A stretch of 64,000 nt of DNA from positions 35,252-99,251 of the forward strand of contig CAILHX010000035.1 of NCBI GenBank assembly GCA_903834185.1. Direction: 5' to 3'. The first letter of the stretch is position 1; each line of letters begins with the position of its first letter. This DNA comes from an uncultured Methylophilaceae bacterium (GTDB lineage Bacteria > Pseudomonadota > Gammaproteobacteria > Burkholderiales > Methylophilaceae). The translations under genes and the position numbers were made by a program. Under the pieces are notes generated by a model. The model did no database searches. It was given only the letters and a program-made list of their open reading frames with translations, and was not told where the DNA came from. This document shows positions 38,153-48,409 of the stretch, in pieces.

Positions 38153-40708
38153 CTACAACCAAGCCATCAAGCCCGTCTCATGCGGGTGTGTGAGCATTTC
38201 ATGATATGGATAGGCACGCACCTGATACCCCAGTTTGCCGCATAGCTCTGGCTCCACGTCCAATACAAACAAATGCTGATCGCCCTGCTTGCCCTGACAA
38301 GTAAACCTGAAGGGCATGCTCGAGTGCTGCTGGTCCTTTTTCAATGCGCGCGTCATTAACATTTCAACAGTCACATCCTCGGGCCGCAAATCGTTCAGAT
38401 TGACCGCCACCTCGATACGCAGGCCTTCGCCGAATTTGATGCTCTTGGGTGGGGTATCCACACGATGCAAAGATACTCCGGACCATTGTTTGGCTACTCG
38501 CGCTTTCCATTGCGCCAGATCTCGCGCCATATCGTAATCATTTTGCGTGAAAAGTTTGGCTTGCTTGCTGGCAGGAAGATAGAACTTGTTGACATACTCT
38601 CCCACCTGCCGTGATGCATTGAAGCGCGGGATGATGGTCGCCATGGAACGCTTGGACATCTTCACCCATTCTGCGGAATACCCGGATTTGCCCTTGTCGT
38701 AATACATCGGCAGCACCTGATCTTGCAGCAACTCATACAAGGTGCGGCTGTCTTCGTAGGCCTTCTTGCCTTCATCGAAATGGTCGGGCGCAGGCTTGAT
38801 CGCCCAGCCGTTGGTGCCATCGTAACCTTCGCCCCACCAGCCATCAGTGACCGACAGGTTAAGCGAACCGTTGATGCCCGCTTTCATGCCGGAGGTACCG
38901 GATGCTTCCATAGGATACACAGGGGTGTTCAGCCATACATCCACGCCTGCCACCAGATTGCGCGACAACGCCAGATCGTAGCCTTCCACCAGCAACACTT
39001 TGCCTTCAAATTCAGGCAGGTTGGCGACTTCGTGTACGCGGCGTATCAGATCATGTCCGGGTTTGTCGGCAGGATGCGCTTTACCTGCAAACACGAATAT
39101 CACCGGCCGCTCCTTATCGCTGACGATTTCGCGCAACCATTCCAGATTGTTGAATAACAGATTGGCACGCTTATAGGTGGCAAAGCGTCGCGCAAAACCC
39201 ACGGTGAGCACACCAGGATCGTCCGCGTTGCAATATTTCAGCAACCTGTCCAGGTGGGCACCACCGCCGTGGTTACGCAGATGCTGCGCAGACAGCCTTC
39301 GCGTCAGATCCTGCAGCATGCGCGACTTCAAGGTCTGGCGGACACTCCAGAAGCGCTGATCGGGAATATCTTCTATCTGATTCCAGAAATCCGGGTCGCG
39401 GAAATGATTACGCCATTCACCACCGAAGTGCCCGTCGAACAGGTTCAACCATTCCTGAGCCAGAAAGGTAGGCACATGCACGCCGTTGGTGACGTAATCC
39501 ATAGGATTATCAGCCGGCTTGATCTGCGGCCACAACTTTTGGCAAATGTCCGAAGACACATCGCCGTGGATACGTGATACGCCATTCTGATAGCGTGAGC
39601 CGCGCACTGCCAGCGAAGTCATGTTGAATTCCTGATGCTGGTCGGGATCGCGGCCCAGATCGAAGAATTGATCAGCACTGATTCCCAGTTGCGACCAGAA
39701 CTGACTGAAATATTCCATGATCATGTCATGGGCGAAATGATCATGCCCGGCAGGCACCGGCGTGTGCGTAGTAAACACGGTATTGACTGCCACCGCCTCC
39801 AGCGCACTGGCAAAGTCCAGCCCGCTACCCACCAGACTGCGTATGCGTTCCAGGATCAGGAATGCAGCATGGCCTTCATTGATGTGCCAAACCGTTGGCT
39901 GCAGCCCCAACTCTGCCAGTGCTCTGGCACCTCCTATGCCCAGCACGATCTCCTGCTGGATACGCATATGCTTGTCCCCGCCGTATAGCTGGTAGGTGAT
40001 ATTACGGTCAGCCTCGGAATTGCTTTCCAGGTCGCTATCAAGCAAATACAGTGTGATATGGCCGATTTTGGCCTGCCATACCTTGACATCTATGCTACGC
40101 CCCGGCATTTCCACAGAAACGAAAGCCTCACTACCATCCTTGCGTAACGCAGGCGATACGGGCAGATCACCGAAATCGGCAGCATGGTAATTGACCAGTT
40201 GATGCCCATCTCCATCGATCAACTGCGTGAAGTATCCCTGGCGGTACAAAAAGCCCACTGCAACAAAAGGCAGGTTCAAATCACTGGCGGCTTTGCAATG
40301 ATCTCCAGCCAGAATGCCCAGACCACCGGAATAGATGGGGAAGCTCTCATGCAAACCGAATTCGGCACAAAAATAGGCGATCAGGTCGTTATTTTTGAAT
40401 TTCTCATGCTCTTCAGTCTTGGGCGGATCGTTGAGGTAGCTGTCAAAAGAAGCCAGGATACGATTATAGTTAGCCAGAAATGCTTGGTTTTTCGCCGCTT
40501 CTTCAAGCTTATCCTCGTCTACGCGACGCAAAAAAACCTTGGGGTTGTGCCCGCTCAATTCCCATAGCTTGGGATGCAGTCGATAAAAGATACTGCGAGT
40601 CGCTCTATCCCAGCTATACCAGAGGTTATCGGCTAATTCCGACAGACGCGCTATTTTGCGCGGGATTTTGGGAACCACCTCGATGGCGTACTGAGTACCG
40701 CTTTTCAT
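38153..40708 (-). CDS. glgP: Alpha-glucan (glycogen) phosphorylase
   Basis: GT35 phosphorylase releasing glucose-1-phosphate from glycogen, 851 residues. The N-terminus (MKSGTQYAIEVVPKIPRKIA, NLWYSWD) is the DUF3417 type of the long bacterial/archaeal alpha-glucan phosphorylases and not the E. coli GlgP type. PLP-site ASGTSGMKAGINGSLNLSV, with its lysine near residue 611, is intact. Convergent with glgA, separated by 126 bases. Together with glgA, zwf and gnd it links stored glucan to the pentose phosphate pathway. Confidence 0.94.
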   Translation of the reverse strand: MKSGTQYAIEVVPKIPRKIARLSELADNLWYSWDRATRSIFYRLHPKLWELSGHNPKVFLRRVDEDKLEEAAKNQAFLANYNRILASFDSYLNDPPKTEEHEKFKNNDLIAYFCAEFGLHESFPIYSGGLGILAGDHCKAASDLNLPFVAVGFLYRQGYFTQLIDGDGHQLVNYHAADFGDLPVSPALRKDGSEAFVSVEMPGRSIDVKVWQAKIGHITLYLLDSDLESNSEADRNITYQLYGGDKHMRIQQEIVLGIGGARALAELGLQPTVWHINEGHAAFLILERIRSLVGSGLDFASALEAVAVNTVFTTHTPVPAGHDHFAHDMIMEYFSQFWSQLGISADQFFDLGRDPDQHQEFNMTSLAVRGSRYQNGVSRIHGDVSSDICQKLWPQIKPADNPMDYVTNGVHVPTFLAQEWLNLFDGHFGGEWRNHFRDPDFWNQIEDIPDQRFWSVRQTLKSRMLQDLTRRLSAQHLRNHGGGAHLDRLLKYCNADDPGVLTVGFARRFATYKRANLLFNNLEWLREIVSDKERPVIFVFAGKAHPADKPGHDLIRRVHEVANLPEFEGKVLLVEGYDLALSRNLVAGVDVWLNTPVYPMEASGTSGMKAGINGSLNLSVTDGWWGEGYDGTNGWAIKPAPDHFDEGKKAYEDSRTLYELLQDQVLPMYYDKGKSGYSAEWVKMSKRSMATIIPRFNASRQVGEYVNKFYLPASKQAKLFTQNDYDMARDLAQWKARVAKQWSGVSLHRVDTPPKSIKFGEGLRIEVAVNLNDLRPEDVTVEMLMTRALKKDQQHSSMPFRFTCQGKQGDQHLFVLDVEPELCGKLGYQVRAYPYHEMLTHPHETGLMAWL

Positions 40709-40762
40709 AAATAACTCCAGGATTCAATTTTAGGATTCAAATTCGTATTCTTCAGCAACAAT

Positions 40763-41311
40763 CTATTCGAGACGCAGAAAATGCTCGCGATAATATTTCA
40801 ACTCTTCGATGGACTCGAGAATATCCGCCAACGCTGTATGGCTACCTGCTTTTTTGAATCCGTTATACAGCTTGGGACGCCAGCGTTTTGCCAATTCCTT
40901 GAATACGCTGACATCAAGATTCCGGTAATGAAAATACTCTTCCATCCTGGGCATGTGCTGCGCCAGAAAGCGCCGGTCCTGGCAGATGGAATTACCACTC
41001 ATCGGCGATTTGCCTTTGGGTACGTATTTTTTGAAGAACGCGATCATTTCCGCTTCGGCTGCCGCCGCATCCATGGTTGAAGCGCGCACTTTATCGATGA
41101 GGCCGGATTTACCATGCGTCTTCTTATTCCAGTCATCCATCTTTTCGAGCACTTCGTCCGGCTGATGCACGACCAAAACCGGTGACTCTGCCAGAATATT
41201 CAAGTGTGCATCGGTGATCACAGCCGCGGCCTCGATGATGAAATCCGTTTCCGGCACCAAACCGGTCATCTCCAGGTCTATCCATATCAGATTGTCTTTA
41301 TCCTGTGCCAT
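40763..41311 (-). CDS. orn: Oligoribonuclease
   Basis: 3'-5' exonuclease degrading 2-5 nucleotide RNAs and pGpG, thus also clearing c-di-GMP breakdown products. About 182 residues. DEDDh residues appear in WIDLEMTGL (about 10-18), [10 protein letters not shown] (about 110-119) and HTALADI. ATG 41311 begins [10 protein letters not shown]; the longer frame to 41341 is weaker. Divergent from the M48 protease gene over about 75 bases. Confidence 0.95.
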   Translation of the reverse strand: MAQDKDNLIWIDLEMTGLVPETDFIIEAAAVITDAHLNILAESPVLVVHQPDEVLEKMDDWNKKTHGKSGLIDKVRASTMDAAAAEAEMIAFFKKYVPKGKSPMSGNSICQDRRFLAQHMPRMEEYFHYRNLDVSVFKELAKRWRPKLYNGFKKAGSHTALADILESIEELKYYREHFLRLE

Positions 41312-41386
41312 AATGAACCTCGAACGATTTTGTTGTTCCAATAAAGCATTCGATTTTAAACTAATTCATCAACACTGATTTCACCA

Positions 41387-42628
41387 ATGGCCACTTTTAC
41401 AACTTTATTTCTTGCACTCGTTTTCATCTCCGTCTTCACTCAGCAATGGCTGGGACGTAGACAGATCGCTCACGTCACTACGCATCGCGATAGCGTACCT
41501 GCCGCATTCAGTGCCAACATCAGCCTGGAGTCACATCAGAAAGCGGCAGACTACAGCGTTGCCAAATCGCGCCTGAATCTGATCGAAAGTCTGGCAACGA
41601 CCTTGCTATTACTTATGCTGACGCTGGGAGGAGGCATGCAATGGATAGACCGGAGCATGACGGTCATGCTACCTCAGCACGAAATGTTCCGGGGGGTGCT
41701 GGTAATTCTTGCCGTACTGTTGGTCAGCAGTGTGGTTGAACTGCCTTTCGATTATTACCGCAGTTTTGTCATCGATGCCAAATTCGGCTTCAACAAGATG
41801 ACCACTGCCATCTTCTTCAAGGACGTGTTCAAGCATGCACTGGTCGGCCTGGCAATGGGGTTGCCGTTACTGTTCGCGGCTTTGTGGCTGATGCACAGTG
41901 CCGGTAGCTATTGGTGGCTATGGCTCTGGTGCGTCTGGTCGGTATTCAACCTGTTGATGCTGGCGGTCTACCCCACATTCATCGCACCATTGTTCAACAA
42001 ATTCTCACCGATGACGGATGATGGGCTGAAAATGCGTATTGAAGCACTATTGCTCAAATGCGGTTTCAAGTCGCAAGGATTGTTCGTAATGGATGGTTCA
42101 CTCCGCAGCAGCCATGGCAATGCCTATTTCACAGGCTTCGGCGCCAACAAACGCGTGGTGTTTTTCGATACCTTGCTGGAACGTCTGGGAGCCGATGAGA
42201 TCGAGGCGGTACTGGCTCATGAATTGGGTCACTTCAAACGCCATCATGTAATCAAACGGATCGCCATGATGTTCGCTGTCAGCTTTGTCGGCCTGGCCTT
42301 GCTGGGCTGGCTGAAACAGGCAGACTGGTTCTATACCGGTCTGGGAGTAAGCACCCCCAGCGATCATGCAGCGTTGATTCTGTTTCTGCTGGTTGCACCG
42401 TTACTGACATTCATATTGCGTCCTTTATTCGCGGCTTATTCACGCAGCAATGAATTCGAAGCTGATGAATATGCTGCCCAATACAGCAGCGCCAAGCATC
42501 TGATAGACGCGCTGGTCAAACTGTATCGTGACAATGCTTCTACCCTGACGCCGGATCCTTTGCATTCGGCATTCTACGACTCGCACCCGCCCGCCAGCCT
42601 GCGCGTAGCAAGGTTGCAAACACTATGA
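41387..42628 (+). CDS. M48-family membrane metallopeptidase (CAAX prenyl protease 1-like)
   Basis: A 413-residue membrane zinc protease. Five to seven hydrophobic segments surround the active site HELGHFKRHH (about 281-290) and a further zinc ligand in RSNEFEADEYAAQ (about 355-367), which is the Ste24/HtpX arrangement. Bacterial homologues may process or degrade membrane proteins; prenylation is not known here. Common beta-proteobacterial order orn-M48-cytochrome c-rsgA. The function beyond a membrane protease is inference. Confidence 0.88.
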   Translation: MATFTTLFLALVFISVFTQQWLGRRQIAHVTTHRDSVPAAFSANISLESHQKAADYSVAKSRLNLIESLATTLLLLMLTLGGGMQWIDRSMTVMLPQHEMFRGVLVILAVLLVSSVVELPFDYYRSFVIDAKFGFNKMTTAIFFKDVFKHALVGLAMGLPLLFAALWLMHSAGSYWWLWLWCVWSVFNLLMLAVYPTFIAPLFNKFSPMTDDGLKMRIEALLLKCGFKSQGLFVMDGSLRSSHGNAYFTGFGANKRVVFFDTLLERLGADEIEAVLAHELGHFKRHHVIKRIAMMFAVSFVGLALLGWLKQADWFYTGLGVSTPSDHAALILFLLVAPLLTFILRPLFAAYSRSNEFEADEYAAQYSSAKHLIDALVKLYRDNASTLTPDPLHSAFYDSHPPASLRVARLQTL

Positions 42629-42638
42629 AGGCAGCAGC

Positions 42639-42956
42639 ATGAAGATTGGTTTGACTACCCTGCTTCCGGCTGTATGCCTGACGCTAACATCACTGGCACA
42701 GGCTGACCCCTTTGCTGCAGCTGATATCAGCGCGGGCAAAAAACTGTTGGAGACCAACTGCATTGCCTGCCACGCCTCCTCTTTTGGCGGCGATGGCTCC
42801 GCCATCTACACGCGCGAAGATCATATCGTCAAAACCGCCAAAGGTCTGATACAGCAAATACGCAACTGCAACACCAATCTTGGCCTGCAATGGTTCGATA
42901 CCGACGAGCTCAATGTCGCGGCCTACCTCAATAAAAACTACTATCATTTGCAGTAA
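42639..42956 (+). CDS. Small c-type cytochrome, exported
   Basis: A 105-residue protein with a cleavable signal peptide (cut after AQA, about residue 22). One heme motif CIACH (about 43-47) gives covalent heme c. The processed protein has no methionine at all, so the second axial ligand cannot be Met; a His such as that in REDHIVK may serve. Found beside rsgA in many beta-proteobacteria. It is probably a periplasmic electron carrier; the partner is unknown. It begins 11 bases after the M48 gene and ends at rsgA. Confidence 0.85.
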   Translation: MKIGLTTLLPAVCLTLTSLAQADPFAAADISAGKKLLETNCIACHASSFGGDGSAIYTREDHIVKTAKGLIQQIRNCNTNLGLQWFDTDELNVAAYLNKNYYHLQ

Positions 42957-43829
42957 TTGGCGCTGACATCTACCCAAGGTTTGGTCATCGCCGCCCATGG
43001 CAAACGCTATGACGTAGAACTGCCGGATGGATCCATCATCAGTTGTGTCACCCGTGGCAAAAAAAGCGAGCTGGCGTGCGGTGATCAGGTAAGGATCAAG
43101 CATACCGGCCCGAATGAAGCGGTGATCGAAGACTTTCTGCCGCGCACCAGCCTGCTCTATCGCAGTAACGAATATCGTAAAAAACTGCTGGCAGCCAACG
43201 TCACGCAGATCATCATCGTGCTGGCGGCAAAACCTTCCTACTACCCCGAATTGCTGGACCGTTGCCTGATCGCAGCGGAAAGCGAAAACATCCGTCCGTT
43301 GATACTGCTCAACAAAGCAGATCTGCCGGAAAGCACAGAAAGCCTGAAGAAATTGCAACACTACGAGCAACTTGGCTATCACCTGCTCACGCTTTCTGCA
43401 CAGGAAGATGTCGCACCGTTACTGCCCTGGCTGCAAGGTCAAACCAGCGTGCTGGTCGGACAATCCGGCATGGGAAAGTCCACGCTGGTCAACGCCCTGC
43501 TCCCTCAGGCGCTGGCGCGCACCCGTGAGATATCCTCGGCATTGGATAGCGGCAAACATACCACCACCACAGCCCGGCTTTACCATTTGAACCAGAATAG
43601 CCATCTGATCGATTCGCCCGGCCTGCAGGAATTCGGTCTGGCGCATCTGAGTGCGCACCAGATTGAGCATTCCTTTGTCGAGTTCCGTCCTTATATCGGC
43701 AAATGCCGGTTCAACGACTGCCACCATCTGAGCGAACCGGACTGTGCATTGCGGGCGGCAGTCGCAAGTCACTCCATCCTGGAGAGTCGTTTGCAGTGTT
43801 ACCTTAGAGTTGTCGCGCAACCAGCCTGA
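42957..43829 (+). CDS. rsgA: Small ribosomal subunit biogenesis GTPase RsgA
   Basis: Circularly permuted GTPase for late 30S maturation, 290 residues. An N-terminal OB-fold (about 1-70) is followed by permuted G motifs: NKAD (G4, about 118-121), then the P-loop GQSGMGKSTLVNAL (about 165-178) and DSPG (G3). The C-terminal zinc finger is CRFNDCHHLSEPDC. Start is TTG 42957 directly after the cytochrome stop codon, consistent with coupled translation. No upstream ATG fits. Confidence 0.94.
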   Translation: MALTSTQGLVIAAHGKRYDVELPDGSIISCVTRGKKSELACGDQVRIKHTGPNEAVIEDFLPRTSLLYRSNEYRKKLLAANVTQIIIVLAAKPSYYPELLDRCLIAAESENIRPLILLNKADLPESTESLKKLQHYEQLGYHLLTLSAQEDVAPLLPWLQGQTSVLVGQSGMGKSTLVNALLPQALARTREISSALDSGKHTTTTARLYHLNQNSHLIDSPGLQEFGLAHLSAHQIEHSFVEFRPYIGKCRFNDCHHLSEPDCALRAAVASHSILESRLQCYLRVVAQPA

Positions 43830-43861
43830 ACTGCGCCTTGGCAGGCTGCTATAATTAGCCC

Positions 43862-44311
43862 ATGCAAATCACCACCCGCCTAGAATTCGATGCCGGTCAT
43901 CGCATCCCCAGCCATAAAAGCCAATGCCGTAATCTGCATGGGCATCGTTACGCGATCGAGATCACGCTCTCCGGCGACATCATCGACAAGGAAGGCATCT
44001 CCGAACAGGGCATGGTGATGGATTTTTCCGATGTCAAAGCCATCGCGCGTCGCGAAGTGGTGGATAAATGGGATCATGCTTTTCTGGTATATCGCGGCGA
44101 CGCCACCGTGCTGGATTTTCTCAACACCCTGCCCGGTCACAAAACCGTCGTGATGCAACAAGTGCCTACCGCTGAGAATATGGCGGCGGAAGCATTCCGT
44201 ATCCTGGAAAGCTGTTATCGCGACACCTACGGCAACCATTTGCGGCTGGAACGGGTACGCCTTTTTGAAACACCGAATAGCTGGGTGGATGCGTTGGGAG
44301 AAAAACCTTAA
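43862..44311 (+). CDS. queD: 6-carboxytetrahydropterin synthase (QueD)
   Basis: Second enzyme of queuosine biosynthesis, making 6-carboxy-tetrahydropterin from dihydroneopterin triphosphate. A 149-residue T-fold enzyme. Zinc ligands are the histidines of DAGHRIP and LHGHRYAIEI, with the catalytic cysteine in SQCRNLHG (about 23-30). MVMDFSDVKAI, WDHAFL and PTAENMAAEAF are characteristic. A 6-pyruvoyl-tetrahydropterin synthase-like variant is the alternative. It lies after rsgA on the same strand. Confidence 0.9.
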   Translation: MQITTRLEFDAGHRIPSHKSQCRNLHGHRYAIEITLSGDIIDKEGISEQGMVMDFSDVKAIARREVVDKWDHAFLVYRGDATVLDFLNTLPGHKTVVMQQVPTAENMAAEAFRILESCYRDTYGNHLRLERVRLFETPNSWVDALGEKP

Positions 44312-44359
44312 CGACCTTATATATTCTTTAAACCGCCGCAATAATTAAGATAGGGATGC

Positions 44360-44950
44360 ATGATGAACGATAAAATCCGCCAATTACTCGATCAAATAAG
44401 CACCCTTGAAGGCGAGTTGAAGACGGCATTGCACGAGCAGCAGATACCCATGTTTTTCGAGATCAAAGGCAAACGTATAGAGTTCGAAAAGAGCGTTCGG
44501 CAGACGCATCGCAAGCTTAAACGCAGTTTTTATCGGTGGTTGATTACCGACAGGCCGCAAAATCTGATTACCGGGCCTATCATCTATAGCATGTTCATCC
44601 CGATGATGGTGCTTGATATTTTCGTCAGCTTCTATCAGGCCACCTGCTTCCCTATCTACGGTATTGCCAAGGTGCGACGTACCGAATATATCGTGCTGGA
44701 CAGACAGCATCTCGGCTATCTCAATTTCATCGAAAAATTCCACTGCACATATTGCGGGTATGGCAATGGGCTGATTGCTTATGTGGCCGAGATCGTGGCG
44801 CGTACCGAACAGTATTTCTGCCCCATCAAGCATGCACGCAAGATGCTGGGGACTCATTCACGTTATGCCCATTTTCTGGAATATGGCGATGCCGAGGAAT
44901 ATCAGGCAAAGCTTGAGGAGTTTCGCAGACAACTGGGCAGAGAAGCCTAG
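44360..44950 (+). CDS. Conserved protein of unknown function with CxxC motif
   Basis: A 196-residue protein I do not recognise by name. Residues 1-65 are charged and helical, possibly a coiled coil. About 70-100 is hydrophobic (LITGPIIYSMFIPMMVLDIF) and may be membrane-associated. Then a cysteine block FHCTYCGYGNGLIAYVAEI (about 129-147) and a further FCPIKHARKMLG (about 155-166) could bind metal. C-terminus is charged. The strong conservation pattern suggests a real, constrained protein. It follows queD after 48 bases. Confidence 0.7.
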   Translation: MMNDKIRQLLDQISTLEGELKTALHEQQIPMFFEIKGKRIEFEKSVRQTHRKLKRSFYRWLITDRPQNLITGPIIYSMFIPMMVLDIFVSFYQATCFPIYGIAKVRRTEYIVLDRQHLGYLNFIEKFHCTYCGYGNGLIAYVAEIVARTEQYFCPIKHARKMLGTHSRYAHFLEYGDAEEYQAKLEEFRRQLGREA

Positions 44951-44970
44951 AGGCGCAATTGCGCAAATGA

Positions 44971-45909
44971 TCAAACAGCCAACGTCACAACTTCTTCCAG
45001 CACCAGCGGCAAAACTTCCTGCCATTCCGGTAGCTGCAATCTGAACACCCGGCGCAATTTCGAGTTATTCAATACTGAATTTGCGGGGCGTTTGGCGGGT
45101 AGCGGATACTGTTCGGTACTGATCGCCGCCACTTCCATTGGAGTAGCGAGCAGCGGCGGCCACTTTTCCGGGCTTTGTGCAGTGCATACCGCACGGTACT
45201 CGCGCAATATGCTCTGTGCAAAGCCATGCCAGTTGGTCTCGCCGCCATTAGTCAGATGGTAAATGCCGGATAATTCATGCAAAGGTGACTGATGACTTGC
45301 GACAGGGCACCACTGAGCGATTGCCAAGGCGGTTGCTTCAGCGATCATGCGGCTCCAGGTAGGTGCGCCTATTTGATCTGCGACGACACGTAAATTGTCG
45401 CGCTCTCTTGCTAACCGTAGAATCGTCAACAAAAAGTTCCTGCCGCGTGCCCCGTATACCCAGCTGGTGCGAAAGATCAGGTGCGAGGTACCCACTGCCT
45501 GTATCGCCTGCTCTCCAGCCAATTTGGATGCCCCATACGCACTGGTCGGGTTGGGCGTGTCTGTTTCAAGATAGGCATCAGGCTTGGTTCCATCGAATAC
45601 GTAATCCGTCGAATAATGTATCAGTCCTGCGCCAAGTCGCTGGGCTTCTTCTGCTAACACACCGGGAGCGACGCCATTTACAGTCATTGCCAGATCCAGT
45701 TCCGTCTCGGCTTTATCCACGGCAGTATACGCAGCGGCGTTGACGATCAATTGCGGAGCGATATCCCTCACCGTACGGCGGATAGCATCAACATCCAGCA
45801 GATTCAATTGCTGGCTGGAAAGCGCAACGACCTGACCCAGAGGAGCCAGAGTTCGGCGCAACTCGAAACCAACCTGCCCCATCGCCCCGGTGAGCAATAT
45901 CTTTCTCAC
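44971..45909 (-). CDS. rfbD: dTDP-4-dehydrorhamnose reductase
   Basis: Last enzyme of dTDP-L-rhamnose synthesis, 312 residues. Rossmann fold GAMGQVGFELRR near the N-terminus (about 8-19), HYSTDYVFDG (about 97-106) and the catalytic YGASKLAGE (about 128-136). Fourth gene of rfbB-rfbA-rfbC-rfbD; overlaps rfbC by four bases. The product is used for O-antigen or exopolysaccharide rhamnose. Confidence 0.95.
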   Translation of the reverse strand: MRKILLTGAMGQVGFELRRTLAPLGQVVALSSQQLNLLDVDAIRRTVRDIAPQLIVNAAAYTAVDKAETELDLAMTVNGVAPGVLAEEAQRLGAGLIHYSTDYVFDGTKPDAYLETDTPNPTSAYGASKLAGEQAIQAVGTSHLIFRTSWVYGARGRNFLLTILRLARERDNLRVVADQIGAPTWSRMIAEATALAIAQWCPVASHQSPLHELSGIYHLTNGGETNWHGFAQSILREYRAVCTAQSPEKWPPLLATPMEVAAISTEQYPLPAKRPANSVLNNSKLRRVFRLQLPEWQEVLPLVLEEVVTLAV

Positions 45910-46451
45910 ACAAACAACTCCGCATCTTTAAACGCCACACCATGCAGGTCTTTTGCCGACAATAGCGGCGACGTTTCCAGCGGCCATTGAATAGCGATGG
46001 TTGGATCATCCCAACGTATGCAACGCTCGAACTCAGGCGCATAAAAATCAGTGGTCTTGTACAGGAATTCGGCACATTCGGACAGCACCAGAAAGCCGTG
46101 CGCAAAACCTTCCGGCACCCACATCATGCGCTTGTTTTCGGCAGACAAGTTAGCACCGAACCATTGACCGAAAGTAGGCGACGACCTGCGTAAATCCACA
46201 GCGACATCAAACACCTCACCCGCTGTGACCCGGACCAGCTTGCCCTGTGCTTGCTGTATCTGATAATGCAAGCCGCGTAACACGCCACGCGCCGAACGCG
46301 AATGGTTGTCTTGCACGAAGTTCGGGCGTAGCCCTGTTGCCGCATGAAAAGCGTTTTCGTTATAGCTTTCAAAGAAAAAACCGCGTGCATCACCAAACAC
46401 TTTGGGTTCCAGCATGAGTAAGCCGGGGATACTGGTGGTTACAACCTGCAT
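45906..46451 (-). CDS. rfbC: dTDP-4-dehydrorhamnose 3,5-epimerase
   Basis: Cupin-fold epimerase of 181 residues. Catalytic His region LRGLHYQIQQAQGKLVRV (about 58-75) and the proton-donor Tyr region ECAEFLYKTTDFY (about 128-140) are intact. It lies in the overlapping rfb gene cluster; its start shares a base with the rfbA stop. Confidence 0.95.
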   Translation of the reverse strand: MQVVTTSIPGLLMLEPKVFGDARGFFFESYNENAFHAATGLRPNFVQDNHSRSARGVLRGLHYQIQQAQGKLVRVTAGEVFDVAVDLRRSSPTFGQWFGANLSAENKRMMWVPEGFAHGFLVLSECAEFLYKTTDFYAPEFERCIRWDDPTIAIQWPLETSPLLSAKDLHGVAFKDAELFV

Positions 46452-47329
46452 CAGTAGACCTTCTCATGCAGCATACGCAGTAAATATTGCCCGTAACCGT
46501 TAGTCTTGTATTGGTGAGCGATCTTTTCGACCTGTTGTGCGCTGATGTAACCCAACCGATAGGCGATCTCCTCCGGGCAAGCGATTTTTAGCCCTTGCCT
46601 CTTTTCTATGGTCTCGATGAACAGTGACGCTTGCAATAGCGATTCATGGGTCCCGGTATCAAGCCAGGCTTGACCACGCCCCATCACTTCCACCTTGAGC
46701 TCACCTTGCGACAGATATTGCTTATTGATATCAGTGATCTCCAGCTCCCCTCGTGCAGAAGGTTTAAGGCTGGCAGCAATGTCACATACCTGCTTGTCGT
46801 AAAAGTAGAGCCCGGTGACGGCATAACGTGATTTTGGCTGTTTGGGCTTTTCTTCCAGACTCACCGCACGTCCCGCTTCATCGAATTCAACAACTCCATA
46901 GCGTTCAGGATCGGTCACCGGATAAGCGAAAACTGTTGCCCCTGTTTCCTGCATTGAGGTCGTTTTCAAGCCACTTGCCAATTCATGCCCGTAAAAAATA
47001 TTATCTCCCAACACCAGAACGCTTGGATCATTGGCGACAAAATCACGACCGATAATGAACGCCTGTGCCAAGCCATCGGGTGCGTGCTGGACAGCATAAT
47101 TCAGGTGAAGTCCCCATTGACTGCCATCGCCCAGTAATTGCGAAAACCTTGGCGTATCTTCCGGCGTGGAGATCAGCAAAATATCGCGTATGCCTGCCAG
47201 CATGAGTGTGGAAAGCGGGTAATACACCATAGGCTTGTCGTAAACGGGCAGCAGTTGTTTGGAGACTACCTGCGTCACAGGATACAACCGCGTTCCTGAG
47301 CCGCCCGCCAGAATAATGCCTTTTCTCAT
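46451..47329 (-). CDS. rfbA: Glucose-1-phosphate thymidylyltransferase
   Basis: Makes dTDP-glucose, 292 residues. Nucleotide-binding signature [13 protein letters not shown] (about 7-19), substrate loop [19 protein letters not shown] and conserved EKPKQPKS. Feedback by dTDP-rhamnose is typical of this family. Overlaps rfbB by four bases. Confidence 0.96.
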   Translation of the reverse strand: MRKGIILAGGSGTRLYPVTQVVSKQLLPVYDKPMVYYPLSTLMLAGIRDILLISTPEDTPRFSQLLGDGSQWGLHLNYAVQHAPDGLAQAFIIGRDFVANDPSVLVLGDNIFYGHELASGLKTTSMQETGATVFAYPVTDPERYGVVEFDEAGRAVSLEEKPKQPKSRYAVTGLYFYDKQVCDIAASLKPSARGELEITDINKQYLSQGELKVEVMGRGQAWLDTGTHESLLQASLFIETIEKRQGLKIACPEEIAYRLGYISAQQVEKIAHQYKTNGYGQYLLRMLHEKVY

Positions 47330-48405
47330 GCCGTTCTTTCTGTATAGTTTTTGTCTGTGTAGTGTTTTTTCAGCCAGTCGCGATATTCACCACTCGCCAC
47401 TTGCGCCACCCATTCCTGATGCTGCAGATACCAGGTCACGGTTTTGCGAATGCCAGTTTCAAAGGTTTCCGCCGGTTTCCAGCCAAGTTCGTTCAGTATC
47501 TTTTGTGCGTTGATGGCATAACGCCTGTCATGTCCTGGCCTGTCTGTAACAAAAATGATCTGGTCGCTATAACTGCCATGTTTCTTGGGTTGCAGCTCAT
47601 CAAGAATATCGCATAAAGTATGCACTACCTGCAGGTTGGTTTTTTCATTATTACCACCCACATTATAGGTCTCCCCTACCCGGCCTGCTTTGAGTACGGC
47701 ACGGATGGCACTGCAATGATCCCCCACGAACAGCCAGTCGCGCACATTACTACCATCGCCGTAGATAGGCAGCGGTTTACCGGCCATACAGTTCATCAAG
47801 ACCAGGGGAATGAGTTTTTCCGGGAACTGGTAGGCACCGTAGTTATTGGAGCAATTGGTGGTCAGTACCGGCAAACCATAGGTATGGTGATAAGCACGCA
47901 CCATATGGTCAGACGCCGCTTTGGAGGCGGAGTATGGGCTATTCGGCGCGTATGCTGTCATTTCAGTGAAAGCGGGATCACTGCTGCCAAGAGAACCATA
48001 CACTTCATCCGTCGATACATGCAAAAAACGGAAATCGGCCTGATCTGTCGCATTCAAGCCGTTCCAGTAAGACCGTACTTCTTCCAGCAAATGAAAAGTA
48101 CCTACGACATTGGTCTGGATAAAATCTTCAGGGCCGTGTATCGATCGGTCGACATGACTCTCAGCTGCGAAATTGAGGATGGCGCGGGGTCGATGTTTGG
48201 TCAGCAGGCTTTTCAGCAGCGCTCGATCTCCAATATCACCATGTACGAATATATGTCGTGCATCGGTTTCCAATGAAGCCAGACTTGCCAGATTACCGGC
48301 ATAGGTAAGCTTGTCGAGATTGACGACGGTTTCATTGTTCTGCGTCATCCAGTCCAATATAAAATTGGCACCGATGAAACCAGCGCCTCCGGTCACGAGA
48401 ATCAT
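47326..48405 (-). CDS. rfbB: dTDP-glucose 4,6-dehydratase
   Basis: SDR-family dehydratase, 359 residues. NAD-binding [10 protein letters not shown] (about 6-15), STDEVYG (about 132-138) and catalytic [10 protein letters not shown] (about 158-167). It is first of the four rhamnose genes and starts 4 bases after dnaQ ends, so rnhA, dnaQ and the rfb genes may share one transcript. Confidence 0.96.
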   Translation of the reverse strand: MILVTGGAGFIGANFILDWMTQNNETVVNLDKLTYAGNLASLASLETDARHIFVHGDIGDRALLKSLLTKHRPRAILNFAAESHVDRSIHGPEDFIQTNVVGTFHLLEEVRSYWNGLNATDQADFRFLHVSTDEVYGSLGSSDPAFTEMTAYAPNSPYSASKAASDHMVRAYHHTYGLPVLTTNCSNNYGAYQFPEKLIPLVLMNCMAGKPLPIYGDGSNVRDWLFVGDHCSAIRAVLKAGRVGETYNVGGNNEKTNLQVVHTLCDILDELQPKKHGSYSDQIIFVTDRPGHDRRYAINAQKILNELGWKPAETFETGIRKTVTWYLQHQEWVAQVASGEYRDWLKKHYTDKNYTERTA

Positions 48406-48409
48406 GGGT

